From Luteimonas sp. BLCC-B24 (lineage in GTDB: Bacteria; Pseudomonadota; Gammaproteobacteria; Xanthomonadales; Xanthomonadaceae), in NCBI RefSeq assembly GCF_028550595.1, contig NZ_JAQQGN010000008.1, forward strand, positions 62,001-126,000: a stretch of DNA of 64,000 nt. Reading direction: 5' to 3'. Both the position numbers and the translations under genes were made by a program. The notes under the pieces are model-generated. The model had not been told where the DNA came from. It was given only the letters and a program-made list of their open reading frames with translations, and did no database searches. Shown here in pieces: positions 47,291 through 61,021 of this stretch; position 1 is the first letter of the stretch; each line of letters starts with the position of its first letter.

Positions 47291-50008
47291 TCAGGCGTCC
47301 GGCGACGGCGTGTCCGTGGCCGGCGCGGCATCGACCGCCGGCGGCGGCGCCATGCCGTCATCGACGACCTCGTCGTCGATCGAGCCGTCGACGCGCTCGA
47401 TGCCCTGCAGGCGCTCGTCCTTGGACAGACGCATCAGGGTCACGCCCTGGGTGTTGCGGCCCACGCGCGCGATTTCGGACGCACGCGTACGCACCAGGGT
47501 GCCGCCGTTGGAGATCAGCAGCACTTCATCGTGATTGCGCAGCAGCACCGCGCCGACCAGCGGCCCGTTGCGCTCGGTGGTCTGGATGCCGATGACGCCC
47601 TGGGTGCCACGCCCCTTGCACGGATATTCCGACAGCGGCGTGCGCTTGCCGTAGCCGTTCTCGGTGGCGGTGAGGATGTACGGAATGTCGTCGCCGGCCC
47701 CGGTCTGGACCACCACGGCCTCGTCCCCGGTGTCGACCGCCACGTCCTCGCCGGCCTCGTCCGCGGTCTCGTCGTCCACCGCCCCGCCCGCACTGTCGGC
47801 CACGATCAGGCTCACCACCTGCTCGCCCGCCGCCAGACGGATGCCGCGCACGCCGCCGGCCGTACGGCCCATCGACCGCACGCGATCCTCGGCGAAGCGC
47901 ACCGTCTTGCCGTTCGAGGCGAACAGCAGCACGTCCTTGTCGCCGTCGGTGAGGGCCACGCCGATCAGCGCATCGCCCTCGTCGAGGCGGATCGCGATCT
48001 TGCCGCGCGCCAGGCGATAGGCGAATTCGGTCAGCGGTGTCTTCTTGACCGTGCCCGCGCGCGTGGCGAAGAACACGTAGTGTCCGTCGACGTACTCGCG
48101 CACCGGCACCACGGCCTGCACCTTCTCGTCGGCTTCGAGCGGAATCCAGTTGATGATCGGCCGGCCGCGGGCGTTCGGGCCGGCGTCGGGCAGCTGATGC
48201 ACCGGCAGCCAGAAGACGCGGCCGGCGCTGGTGAAGGTCAACAGCGTGTCGTGGGTGTTGACCAGCCACAGCTGCTCGATGAAGTCCTCGTCCTTGGTGG
48301 CCGCCGCATTGCGGCCCCGGCCGCCGCGCTTCTGCGCACGATACGCGCTGACCGGCTGGCGCTTGGCGTAGCCGGAATGCGACAGGGTGACCACCACGTC
48401 TTCCGGCGCGATGAGGTCGAGGATGTCGAGGTCCTCTTCGCTGGCGCGGATCTCGCTGCGGCGTTCGTCGCCGAATTCGTCCTTGACGTTGCGCAGCTCG
48501 GTGCGGATCACCTCGAGCAGCACGTCGGGATCCTCGAGGATCTCGATCAGCCCGCGGATGGTCTCCAGCAGCTGCTTGTATTCCTCGGTGAGACGGTCCT
48601 GCTCCAGCCCGGTCAGGCGGTGCAGACGCATCTCGAGGATCTGCTGGGCCTGGGTCTCGGTGAGCTGGTACATGCCCTCGATCAGGCCCACGCCCTCGGG
48701 CAGATCTTCCGGTCGCGACGCGTCCGCGCCGGCGGCGCCGAGCAGCGAGGCCACCAGGCCCGGTGCCCAGGTCCGCGCCAGCATGCGCTCGCGGGCTTCG
48801 TTCGGGTTCGCCGAGGTCTTGATCAGCTCGATCATCTCGTCGATGTTGGCGAGCGCGACCGTCAGGCCTTCGAGAATGTGCGCGCGGTTGCGCGCCTTGC
48901 GCAGCTCGAAGATCGTCCGCCGCGTCACCACTTCGCGGCGATGGCGGATGAAGGCCTCGAGGATCTGCTTGAGGTTCAGCAGCTGCGGGCGGCCGTCGAC
49001 CAGTGCCACCATGTTGATGCCGAACACCGACTCCATCTGCGTCTGCGAATAGAGGTTGTTGAGCACCACCTCGGCCGATTCGCCGCGCTTGACCTCGATG
49101 TAGATGCGCATGCCGTCCTTGTCGGACTCGTCGCGCAGTTCGCTGATGCCTTCGAGCTTCTTTTCCTTCACCAGCTCGGCGATCTTCTCGATCAGCCGGG
49201 CCTTGTTGACCTGGTAGGGAATCTCGGTGACCGCGATCGCCTCGCGGCCGTTGTCGGCGACCTCGATCTCCGCGCGCGCACGCATGCGCACGCGGCCGCG
49301 ACCGGTGCGATACGCCAGATGGATGCCACCGACGCCGTTGATGATGCCCGCGGTCGGGAAATCGGGGCCGGGGATGTAGTCCATCAGGCCGTCGATGTCG
49401 ATCTCGGGGTTGTCGATCAGCGCGATCAGCGCATCGACGACCTCACCCAGATTGTGCGGCGGGATGTTGGTGGCCATGCCGACGGCGATGCCGGCCGAGC
49501 CATTGACCAGAAGATTCGGAAAGCGCGTCGGCATCACCGACGGCTCGAGTTCCTTCTCGTCGTAATTGGGCTGGAAATCGACGGTTTCCTTGTCGATGTC
49601 GGCCATCAGCTCGTGGGTGAGCCGCGCCATGCGCGCCTCGGTGTAACGCATCGCCGCCGCCGAATCGCCGTCGACCGAACCGAAGTTGCCCTGCCCGTCG
49701 ACCAGCATGTAGCGCAGCGAGAACGGCTGGGCCATGCGCACCAGCGTGTCGTACACCGACTGGTCGCCGTGCGGGTGGTACTTGCCGATGACGTCGCCGA
49801 CGATACGCGCCGACTTGAAGTACGGCTTGTTGCTGTGCGCGCCGAGCTCGTTCATCGCGAACAGCACACGGCGGTGCACGGGCTTGAGCCCGTCGCGGAC
49901 GTCGGGGAGCGCACGACCCACGATCACGCTCATCGCGTAATCGAGGTAGCTCCTGCGCATCTCGTCTTCGAGGTTGACGGGGATGATTTCTTTCGCGGAA
50001 TCGACCAT
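47291..50008 (-). CDS. gyrA: DNA gyrase subunit A
   Basis: About 905 aa; breaks and rejoins DNA in negative supercoiling with GyrB. The N-terminal breakage-reunion domain contains the active-site Tyr122 in MRYTEARM. The quinolone-resistance region reads [15 protein letters not shown], so position 83 is Gln and 87 is Asp. The C-terminal pinwheel has GyrA-box-like QKRGGRGR. It has a long acidic insert near residues 755-785 and an acidic tail. I chose ATG 50008 ([12 protein letters not shown]) because it gives E. coli numbering and matches relatives; ATG 50023, five codons earlier, is the alternative. Confidence 0.97.
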   Translation of the reverse strand: MVDSAKEIIPVNLEDEMRRSYLDYAMSVIVGRALPDVRDGLKPVHRRVLFAMNELGAHSNKPYFKSARIVGDVIGKYHPHGDQSVYDTLVRMAQPFSLRYMLVDGQGNFGSVDGDSAAAMRYTEARMARLTHELMADIDKETVDFQPNYDEKELEPSVMPTRFPNLLVNGSAGIAVGMATNIPPHNLGEVVDALIALIDNPEIDIDGLMDYIPGPDFPTAGIINGVGGIHLAYRTGRGRVRMRARAEIEVADNGREAIAVTEIPYQVNKARLIEKIAELVKEKKLEGISELRDESDKDGMRIYIEVKRGESAEVVLNNLYSQTQMESVFGINMVALVDGRPQLLNLKQILEAFIRHRREVVTRRTIFELRKARNRAHILEGLTVALANIDEMIELIKTSANPNEARERMLARTWAPGLVASLLGAAGADASRPEDLPEGVGLIEGMYQLTETQAQQILEMRLHRLTGLEQDRLTEEYKQLLETIRGLIEILEDPDVLLEVIRTELRNVKDEFGDERRSEIRASEEDLDILDLIAPEDVVVTLSHSGYAKRQPVSAYRAQKRGGRGRNAAATKDEDFIEQLWLVNTHDTLLTFTSAGRVFWLPVHQLPDAGPNARGRPIINWIPLEADEKVQAVVPVREYVDGHYVFFATRAGTVKKTPLTEFAYRLARGKIAIRLDEGDALIGVALTDGDKDVLLFASNGKTVRFAEDRVRSMGRTAGGVRGIRLAAGEQVVSLIVADSAGGAVDDETADEAGEDVAVDTGDEAVVVQTGAGDDIPYILTATENGYGKRTPLSEYPCKGRGTQGVIGIQTTERNGPLVGAVLLRNHDEVLLISNGGTLVRTRASEIARVGRNTQGVTLMRLSKDERLQGIERVDGSIDDEVVDDGMAPPPAVDAAPATDTPSPDA

Positions 50009-50113
50009 CGAGTGGGCTTGCATCCTGTCTGCGCGGCGCGGTTTCCAGCCGCCGGCGACATCCGCCCGCGCTGCGCGTACCGGCCACCGGCGACGCGATC
50101 AAAACGACAGGAA

Positions 50114-50143
50114 ATCATAGCACGAAGCGAGGCTCCGCCCCAA
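50114..50143 (-). promoter_or_regulatory. gyrA promoter
   Basis: On the minus strand TTGGGG (50143-50138), an 18-base spacer and TATGAT (50119-50114) lie about 105 bases before the gyrA ATG. The rest of the 50009-50335 gap shows nothing recognisable. Confidence 0.55.
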
Positions 50144-50335
50144 GGTTTCCAGCGCTAAAACAACCACTTGCGTATCTCGGCGCTGGGCTTTTCATGGGGT
50201 CGGGCGCTGTTTCGCGCCGGATCCCTGGACGCGACATGCGGGCACCGCCTTGCGGGCACACCGACCGGGGCGCCATGACGGGGTGCAGGCGGTACGTGCA
50301 GCAGCGACGAAGCCGCTCGCCCCCGGGGCGCTGCT

Positions 50336-51394
50336 TCAGCCGAACACGGCGCGCATCGCCTCGGTCGTCGGACGTTCGACCACGCCGCGCTCGGTCACGA
50401 TCGCGTCGACCAGATCGCCGGGCGTGACGTCGAAGACCGGATTCCAGGCCTGGATGCCGTCGGCCACGGTGCGACTGCCGCCGACACCGAACAGCTCGCC
50501 GGGATCACGCTGCTCGATCTCGATCAAATCGCCCGAGGCGGTGTCCATGTCCACCGTCGACGACGGCGCGACGACCATGACCTTGACGCCGTGGTGTCGC
50601 GCGGCGATCGCGAGCTGATAGGTGCCGATCTTGTTGGCGGTGTCGCCGTTGGCGCAGATGCGGTCGGCGCCGACGACGATCCACTGCACCGCACCGGTCT
50701 TCATCAGGTGCGCGGCCGCGGAGTCCGCGATCAGTGTCGCATCGATGCCGTCCTGCTGCAGTTCCCACACCGTCAGGCGCGCGCCCTGCAGCCAGGGCCG
50801 GGTTTCGCCGGCGAACACCTTGCCGATGCGCCCCTGCGCCATGCCGGCGCGGATCACGCCCAGCGCGGTGCCGAAGCCGGCCGTGGCCAGCGAGCCGGTA
50901 TTGCAATGGGTCAGCACGCCGCTGCCGGGTGCGATGAGATCCGCGCCGAGCGCGCCCATATGCCGGTTCGCAGCGAGGTCTTCCTCGGCGATCGCCTGCG
51001 CCTCGCGTTCCAGCGCCTCGCGCCAGTCCGCGCCCGATGTCGCCAGCACGCGCCGCATCCGCGCCAGCGCCCAGGCCAGATTCACCGCCGTCGGCCGCGC
51101 CGCATTGAGCCGCTGCAGCGCAGGCTCGAGCTTCATCAGCGCGGCGTCGCCGTCCTCGGCCTCGATCTCGCGCGCACCGAGCACCGCGCCCCAGGCCGCG
51201 GCGATCCCGATCGCCGGCGCGCCGCGCACGGTCAGGGCGTGGATCGCCTGCGCGACATCGTCGCTGGTGGTGCAACCGACGTGCTCGACGACGAACGGCA
51301 GCTTGCGCTGGTCCAGCAATTCGAGCGTGTCGCCGGTCCACAGGATCGGGCGGATGTGGTCGTAGCGGTCGAAGTCGAGGGGGGATGCGTTCAT
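50336..51394 (-). CDS. mtnA: Methylthioribose-1-phosphate isomerase
   Basis: A 352-aa enzyme of the methionine salvage pathway that converts 5-methylthioribose 1-phosphate to the ribulose form; it belongs to the eIF2B-like fold. The catalytic cysteine lies in [20 protein letters not shown] and the aspartate in [19 protein letters not shown]; the [12 protein letters not shown] loop binds substrate. gyrA-mtnA adjacency is common in xanthomonads. With the mtnP-like gene in this window it supports a route for methylthioadenosine recycling, though other mtn genes are not here. Confidence 0.95.
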   Translation of the reverse strand: MNASPLDFDRYDHIRPILWTGDTLELLDQRKLPFVVEHVGCTTSDDVAQAIHALTVRGAPAIGIAAAWGAVLGAREIEAEDGDAALMKLEPALQRLNAARPTAVNLAWALARMRRVLATSGADWREALEREAQAIAEEDLAANRHMGALGADLIAPGSGVLTHCNTGSLATAGFGTALGVIRAGMAQGRIGKVFAGETRPWLQGARLTVWELQQDGIDATLIADSAAAHLMKTGAVQWIVVGADRICANGDTANKIGTYQLAIAARHHGVKVMVVAPSSTVDMDTASGDLIEIEQRDPGELFGVGGSRTVADGIQAWNPVFDVTPGDLVDAIVTERGVVERPTTEAMRAVFG

Positions 51395-51590
51395 GGGGCA
51401 ATTGTAGATCGGGGATGCTGGATTGCTGTTGATCGGAGATGAGGGCTAGCGGCTACATCGAAGATTCCTGCCCGGATTGGCGCGGTCAGAACGCGACGGC
51501 GCGCGGTCGCTTCTATGAAAAGCGGACGCCGGCCGCGTGTCCGCTTTCGGCTTGGGGTTCTGCGTCGGCCTTTCCTGCCTCCATACCCTG

Positions 51591-52232
51591 CCTTTGCCTG
51601 TGGCCTTTGCCTTCGCCCTTGGCCTTGGCCTTGGCCTTGGGTTTGGCTTGGCTTGGCTTCCAGCCTTTGAAGTTCGAGCCGTAAAGCGAGCCGAGCACCG
51701 CAGTCTGACGCGGCCGAAGAGCAGCCCATGTCTGAGCGCAGCGAGTTTGGGCTGCGGAACCGTAAAGGTCCCAATGTGCCGCGTCAGGCGAGGAGCACAG
51801 GGGACCGGCGCGGCGCAGCCGCGTCGGCTCGCGCCCGGCAAAGGCGGTTTTGCTTACTTTTGACAAGACAAAAGTAAGCCGCGCGAACAGCGCGAAAGCT
51901 CTGTTCTTCGCGGTTAGGCGCGGCCACGCAAGACAAGCAAACGAAGCAAGTGCACAGCTTTCGCCCGCTGCGCGTGCGAGTCCCTTTTTGAAGGACCAAA
52001 AAGGAACCAAAAAGTCCCTTCGCCGGACGCGATCCGCCGCATGAAGCCGCGGCGGGCCCCTGCGCTTCTCGGTCAGTGGGGCACGCAGCCCAAACTCGCT
52101 GCGCTCAGACATGGGCTGCTCTTCGGCCCCGCTGCCCTGCGATGCTCGGCTCGCTTTACGGCTCCAAAGATCAAAGGCGCAAAGCGAAACAAAGCCGAGC
52201 CAGAGCAGAAGCGAAAGCAAAGCAAAAGCACA
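51591..52232 (-). repeat. Dispersed palindromic repeat element, copy B
   Basis: The reverse-oriented homologue of the element at 2449-3135. Inverted arms are at 51676-51756 and 52080-52164 and share the edge GAGCCGTAAAGCGAGCCGAGC and the segment GCAGCCCATGTCTGAGCGCA. The 11-bp hairpin GCTTACTTTTG/CAAAAGTAAGC is at 51852-51879, with loop ACAAGA against CCAAGA in reversed copy A. The GTCCCTTTTTG...AAAAAGTCCC tract is at 51980-52018, a CCGCCGC/GCGGCGG hairpin at about 52034-52056, and a GC-rich hairpin at 51805-51827. Hexamer tracts flank it: CCTTGG/TTTGGC-type at 51591-51661 and GCAAAG-type at 52172-52230. It fills most of the 1-kb gap between epmA and mtnA. Frames crossing it look spurious. 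Confidence 0.85.
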
Positions 52233-52392
52233 TGCGACGGAGCGAACGCCAGGCAGACCTGCGTGCCGGAATCTCCCTCTCCACCCGAGACCGCCCTGAG
52301 AAATTCCATTACGCCAGCGGATCCGATACGCGTTTCAACCATCTCGCGGCCGACCATCTCCGCCTTCAGACCTTCAAGCCCTCAGGCGCTGG

Positions 52393-52412
52393 ATTCACGC
52401 CTTCGCGGGAAT
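52393..52412. repeat. dRS3-like 20-bp palindrome
   Basis: ATTCACGCCTTCGCGGGAAT, an inverted repeat with one mismatch, of the form ATTCCCGC-4-GCGGGAAT known as dRS3 in Neisseria and seen in many proteobacteria. It lies between repeat element B and the 3' end of epmA and may serve as its terminator hairpin. Confidence 0.6.
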
Positions 52413-52443
52413 GACGGACAAAGACGGACCTGCCGGGACGGCC

Positions 52444-56396
<3,953 letters not shown>

Positions 56397-57143
56397 TCAC
56401 CAGCGCGGGCTGCGCGTCACCGGCGGCACTTCGTGCTCGCGGTCCCAGCTGCGGAGTTCGTCACGCAGGCCGGCGATGCGCTGACGGCCGAGCGCGTTGC
56501 GCTGCTCGTCGAGCAACACGCCGTCGAGCAGTTCGGCCATGCGTTCGGCGGTGGGCAGCATCGCGTCCCAGGCATCGAGGGCGCGCACCGGCGCCGGCAG
56601 GGTGAGGAAGAATGCGATCGCCGGGGTTTCCAGGGTCTGGATTTCGGCCATCTCGAAGCTGCCGGGGCTGCGGATGTTGGCGACGCTGAAGATCGGACCG
56701 CGCTCGGGATGATTGTCGACGAGACGGTGGAACACGTTCATGTGGCCATAGGTCAGGCCGGTCTTTTCCGCGGCGACCACGATGTCCGGCCCGCGCAGCA
56801 CGTTGCCGGCGCGCGCGGCGATGTAGAGGGTGACGATCTTGTCGAAGTCATCCGTGCTGCGCTTGCCCAGCTCGCTGTTGGGCGACACGGTGCCGACGGT
56901 GCGATCGAGCAGGTCCATCTCGGCCTGCATCTCCGGCGCGTCACCGGCTTCGCGTGCCACGCCGGCCTCGCCGAGATCCCGCTCGAGCTGCGCGCCGAGC
57001 GTCGGTTCGACCCGGGCATCGTCGTCGTGCACGACACGCCGGCCCTGTCCGCTGCGCGGCCGCGTTCCGAAGTACAGGATCGCCGCCAGCAGCAGTGCGC
57101 CGGCCACCGCAATCGCGATCCGTAGCATCGACTCGTCAGACAT
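56397..57143 (-). CDS. zipA: Cell division protein ZipA
   Basis: A 248-aa division protein that tethers FtsZ to the inner membrane. A single N-terminal transmembrane segment (MLRIAIAVAGALLLAAILYFGT, residues 6-27) is followed by a charged linker and the C-terminal FtsZ-binding fold (about 105-235: KIVTLYIAARAGNVLRGPDIVVAAEKTGLTYGHMNVFHRL). The linker is shorter than in E. coli. The smc-zipA-ligA order is conserved. Confidence 0.93.
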   Translation of the reverse strand: MSDESMLRIAIAVAGALLLAAILYFGTRPRSGQGRRVVHDDDARVEPTLGAQLERDLGEAGVAREAGDAPEMQAEMDLLDRTVGTVSPNSELGKRSTDDFDKIVTLYIAARAGNVLRGPDIVVAAEKTGLTYGHMNVFHRLVDNHPERGPIFSVANIRSPGSFEMAEIQTLETPAIAFFLTLPAPVRALDAWDAMLPTAERMAELLDGVLLDEQRNALGRQRIAGLRDELRSWDREHEVPPVTRSPRW

Positions 57144-57169
57144 TCGCGGTGTTCTCCTCTGGGGCGGAA

Positions 57170-60100
57170 TCAGGCAGCGCCGGCCAGACGCGTGGCTTCG
57201 GCGAGATCGACGGACACCAGGCGGCTCACGCCCGGCTCGCGCATGGTAACGCCGCTGAGCTGGGATGCGGCTTCCATCGTCGCCTTGTTGTGGCTGACGA
57301 ACAGGAACTGCACCTGCTCGCTCATTTCCTTGACCATCGCCGTGAAGCGGCCGACGTTGGCCTCGTCGAGCGGCGCGTCCACCTCGTCGAGCAGACAGAA
57401 CGGCGCCGGATTCAACTGGAAGATCGAGAACACCAGCGCCACCGCGGTCATCGCCTTCTCGCCGCCGGACAGCAGCGAGATGTTGGACACGCGCTTGCCC
57501 GGCGGCCGCGCCATGATCGCCACGCCGGTGTCGAGCAGATCGTCGCCGGTGAGTTCGAGGTAGGCGTGGCCGCCACCGAACAGGCGCGGGTACAGGCCCT
57601 GAACACCGGCATTGACCTTGTCGAAGGTGTCCTTGAAGCGCCCGCGGGTCTCGCGGTCGATCTTGCGGATCGCCTCCTCGAGCGTGTCGAGCGCCGACGT
57701 CAGATCGGCGTCCTGCGCGTCCAGGTATTCCTTGCGCTGCGCGGCCTCGGCATGCTCGGCGATCGCGGCGAGGTTCACCGGCTCCAGGCGGCGCAGGCGC
57801 GCGTCGAAATCGGTGACGGTCTTCTCCCAGTCCTTGGCGTTCGCGGTCTCGTCGAGCCCGTTCAACACGTCCTCGACGACGAAGCCGGCTTCGACCACCT
57901 GTGCAGCCAGCTGATCGGCCGCGATCACCAGGGCCTGCTGGTCCAAGCGCCGCTGGCCGATCGCCTCGCGCTGGGTGAGGGCCTGGGCGTCACGCTGCTG
58001 ACGCACCTGCTCGAAGGTGCGCAGTTCGTTGTCGACGCCTTCCAGCGCGGAGCGCGCCTGGGCCAGCGCGCGCTCGGTGCGCACACGTTCCTCGAGCGCC
58101 ACCTGGCGCTGCTGCTCGAGCGCATCGACCGGGGAATCACCGCTGGCCAGCTGCGCCGACAGTTCGCCCAGGCGGCTGTCGATCTGGCCGCGCTGGCCGC
58201 CCATGCGTGCCAGGGCCTGGGTCAACGACGTGATCTGGGCACGCTGCGATTCGAGCGTGAGCGCAAGCGCGTGCGCGGTATCGCGCGATTCGCGCGCCGC
58301 GGCGCGGGCCTGCTCGCGGGCCTCGACCAGGGTGCGGCGCTCGGCTTCGAGCGTGGCGCGCGCCGCTTCGAGTTCGGCCATGCGTTCGACCGCACCTTCC
58401 AGACGCACGCGGGCTTCGGAGGTCTGCTGCGCGGCGTCGTCGAGGGTCTCGTGCAATTGCGCGAGGTCGGCGTCGATACGCTCCAGTCGGGTGCGCGCCG
58501 CTTCGACGCGGCCCTGCTGGCTCTGCACCTGCCCGGCGAGTTCGGATACGGCGCGATGGGCGACGTACAGCGCCCGCTGCGCGTCCTCGCGTTGCTGCTC
58601 GACCGCGAGCAACTGTTCGCGTCCTTGCGCGATGCGCGTCTCGAGCGCCTGCTCCTGGTTCTGCAGCGTGGCGATCTCCCCGCGCAGCGACTGGATCTCG
58701 CGCTCGCGCAGCAGCGCGCCCTGTTTGGCCGCGCCCGAGCGCGAGACGCGCACCCAGCCGTCGCCGAGGCGCTCGCCGCTCCGGGTGATCACCGAATCGC
58801 CTTCGCCGAGTCGGGCCTGCAGCGCGCGCGCCTCGGCCAGCGTCTCGGCCACGTGCAGGCGGGCGAGCAGGCGGCGGATCGCCAGCGGACCCTGCACCTT
58901 CGTCGCCAGCGAGGTCGGTGCGAACGCCGCCTCGCCGGTCTCGGCCGAGACCAGCGCAAGCCGGCTTTCACCCAGCTCGCCCAGCGCGTCGACCAGGTCG
59001 GCCGGCACGCCGCTGCCTTCGACCAGGACGCCTTCGATCAGCTGTCCGAGCGCACTTTCGACGGCGAACTCCCAGCCCGATTCGACCCGCAGCGATTCGC
59101 CGACACGCGTGGCGGACTCGAGTCCGCGCTGGCGCAGCCACTCGACCGCGGCGCCCTGCTCCTGGCCCAGCGCGGCGTGCTGCAGTGTCTCCAGCGATGC
59201 CAGACGGCCGCGGGCCTCCTGCGCGCGCTTGCGTACGCCGGAGAGGTCCTCCTGCGCACCGCGCTGCGCATCCTGCAGTTCGACGGCCGCCGCTTTGCGC
59301 GCTTCGAGTTCCTCCCCGAGCGTGTCCAGCGCGGCCTTCTGCTCGTCGTGACGGATCTGCAGGTCGGTGAACGCCTCGCCCAGCGCGTCGAGGTCGAATC
59401 CGGCACGCTCGGCCTGCAGCTGCTGGCGGCGACGATCGGCTTCCAGCGCCTGGCGGTCGAGGTAGTCCACCCGGGTGCGCTCGACATCGCCGGCGCGGGC
59501 CGCTTCGCCCTGTTCGCGATTGTGGGCCTCCCAGCGCGACTGCCAGTCGCCGAGCGCCGTTTCCGCGTCGCGCAGTGCGTCCTGGCGCACCGCGTCCTCG
59601 TCCTGCAACTGCGCCAGACGCGGTTCGGCGTCGGCGATGCTCTCGTGCAACGTGTCCAGCCGCAGCTGGTCCTGGTCGATGTGCTGCCCGATCTCGGCCA
59701 GCTGCGCCTGTGCCTCGTCCCGGGCCTTGAGCAGGCGGGCGGAGAGTTCGCGCTGGTGCTGGATCTGCTGTTCCAGACGCGCCAGCAGACCGCTGACCTC
59801 GTAACTCTCGGCCTGCGCGCGGTTGAGGGCCTCGCTGGCCTCGTGACGCCGCTCGCGACCGGTCTCGAGCTCGCGCTCGGCCTCGCGCTGTTCGGCGATC
59901 AACTGCTCGAGCCGCGTTTCTTCCTGGGCCAGCCCCTCGCGCAGCGCGCGCAGCCGTGAATCCAGGGTGCGCCACTCCAGCGCCTTCCATTCGGCATCGC
60001 GGATGCGCCGTTCGGCCTGGATCGCGGTGTACTGCTCGGCCTGCTTGGCCTGCCGCGCCAGATGCTGCAGCTGCTTGCCCACTTCCTCGCGCAGGTCGCT

Positions 60101-60682
60101 CAGGCGGTCGAGGTTCTCGCGCGTGTGGCGGATGCGGGTCTCGGTCTCCTTGCGGCGCTCCTTGTACTTGGAGATGCCGGCCGCTTCCTCGAGGTAGACC
60201 CGCAGTTCCTCGGGCTTGGCGTCGATGACCTGCGAGATCATGCCCTGCTCGATGATCGAGTAGCTGCGCGGGCCCAGGCCCGTGCCCAGGAACAGGTCGG
60301 TGATGTCGCGGCGGCGGCACTTGGTGCCGTTGAGGTAGTAACCGCTCTGGCCGTCGCGGCTGACGGTGCGTTTGACCGAAATCTCGTTGAACGCGGCGTA
60401 TTCGCCCTGGATGGTGTGGTCGCTGTTGTCGAAGATCAGCTCCACCATCGCCTGCGACACCGGCTTGCGCGCGGTGGAGCCGGCGAAGATCACGTCGGTC
60501 AGCGAATCACCGCGCAGCCGGCTGGCCGAGGATTCGCCCATCACCCAGCGCACCGCGTCGATGATGTTCGACTTGCCGCAGCCGTTGGGCCCCACCACGC
60601 CGGTCATGTTGGTCGGCAGGTGCAGGGTGGTCGGATCGACGAACGATTTGAAACCGGCGAGCTTGATCGTGGACAGGCGCAT
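57170..60682 (-). CDS. smc: Chromosome segregation protein SMC
   Basis: A 1170-aa SMC ATPase that compacts and resolves chromosomes with ScpA/ScpB. Walker A GPNGCGKSN is at residues 31-39; long coiled coils surround a hinge at about 510-660 (EVFVEGSGVPADLVDALGELG region); the C-terminal signature is LSGGEKAMTAVALVFSIF, followed by Walker B in PFCLLDEVDAPLDEANV. It heads the smc-zipA-(fosX-like)-ligA-epmA run. A -10-like TATACT lies upstream at 60821-60816. Confidence 0.96.
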   Translation of the reverse strand: MRLSTIKLAGFKSFVDPTTLHLPTNMTGVVGPNGCGKSNIIDAVRWVMGESSASRLRGDSLTDVIFAGSTARKPVSQAMVELIFDNSDHTIQGEYAAFNEISVKRTVSRDGQSGYYLNGTKCRRRDITDLFLGTGLGPRSYSIIEQGMISQVIDAKPEELRVYLEEAAGISKYKERRKETETRIRHTRENLDRLSDLREEVGKQLQHLARQAKQAEQYTAIQAERRIRDAEWKALEWRTLDSRLRALREGLAQEETRLEQLIAEQREAERELETGRERRHEASEALNRAQAESYEVSGLLARLEQQIQHQRELSARLLKARDEAQAQLAEIGQHIDQDQLRLDTLHESIADAEPRLAQLQDEDAVRQDALRDAETALGDWQSRWEAHNREQGEAARAGDVERTRVDYLDRQALEADRRRQQLQAERAGFDLDALGEAFTDLQIRHDEQKAALDTLGEELEARKAAAVELQDAQRGAQEDLSGVRKRAQEARGRLASLETLQHAALGQEQGAAVEWLRQRGLESATRVGESLRVESGWEFAVESALGQLIEGVLVEGSGVPADLVDALGELGESRLALVSAETGEAAFAPTSLATKVQGPLAIRRLLARLHVAETLAEARALQARLGEGDSVITRSGERLGDGWVRVSRSGAAKQGALLREREIQSLRGEIATLQNQEQALETRIAQGREQLLAVEQQREDAQRALYVAHRAVSELAGQVQSQQGRVEAARTRLERIDADLAQLHETLDDAAQQTSEARVRLEGAVERMAELEAARATLEAERRTLVEAREQARAAARESRDTAHALALTLESQRAQITSLTQALARMGGQRGQIDSRLGELSAQLASGDSPVDALEQQRQVALEERVRTERALAQARSALEGVDNELRTFEQVRQQRDAQALTQREAIGQRRLDQQALVIAADQLAAQVVEAGFVVEDVLNGLDETANAKDWEKTVTDFDARLRRLEPVNLAAIAEHAEAAQRKEYLDAQDADLTSALDTLEEAIRKIDRETRGRFKDTFDKVNAGVQGLYPRLFGGGHAYLELTGDDLLDTGVAIMARPPGKRVSNISLLSGGEKAMTAVALVFSIFQLNPAPFCLLDEVDAPLDEANVGRFTAMVKEMSEQVQFLFVSHNKATMEAASQLSGVTMREPGVSRLVSVDLAEATRLAGAA

Positions 60683-61021
60683 GCGGGCTTTGGTGGCCTC
60701 TTGGCGCCTGTACGGCGCGGTGGAAGACGAACGTCATGTCACGCACTACACGAACTCGTCATCGCAAGGGATTGATTCCAAAACGACGCGGGGCCGCCTG
60801 CGCGCGCAAGCGACCAGTATAGCGAGGCACGGGAGCAGCAGGACCGCCCTGCTGCGCACGCCCCCTATTCCACCGCCCCGCTCCGCGCGGCGACCGGGCC
60901 TCGTGACGCCTGGCGGCATCGGTGGAGCGAAACGGCCCCGCTGTCGCCCCGCGACCGCGGCGCTGGCCGGCGCGCGTGCCGCGCGGGCGGTACCGGGCGC
61001 AGGCCCGCGCCTGCAGCAGCC
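60683..61021. other. 339-bp gap with probable smc promoter
   Basis: Between ugpC and smc. TATACT on the minus strand (60821-60816, preceded by GC) is a good -10 element for smc, without a clear -35. The remainder is GC-rich and shows no gene, terminator or repeat I can support. Confidence 0.45.

Noticed and set aside
47156-50158. 1000-codon open frame antisense to gyrA
   Set aside because: Shadow of gyrA; no motif or start signal.
51439-52414. Frames of 60-235 codons in repeat element B
   Set aside because: Same reason as for element A: translation of a repeat.
56954-59959. 1001-codon open frame antisense to smc
   Set aside because: Shadow; the smc frame has both ATPase halves and a hinge.
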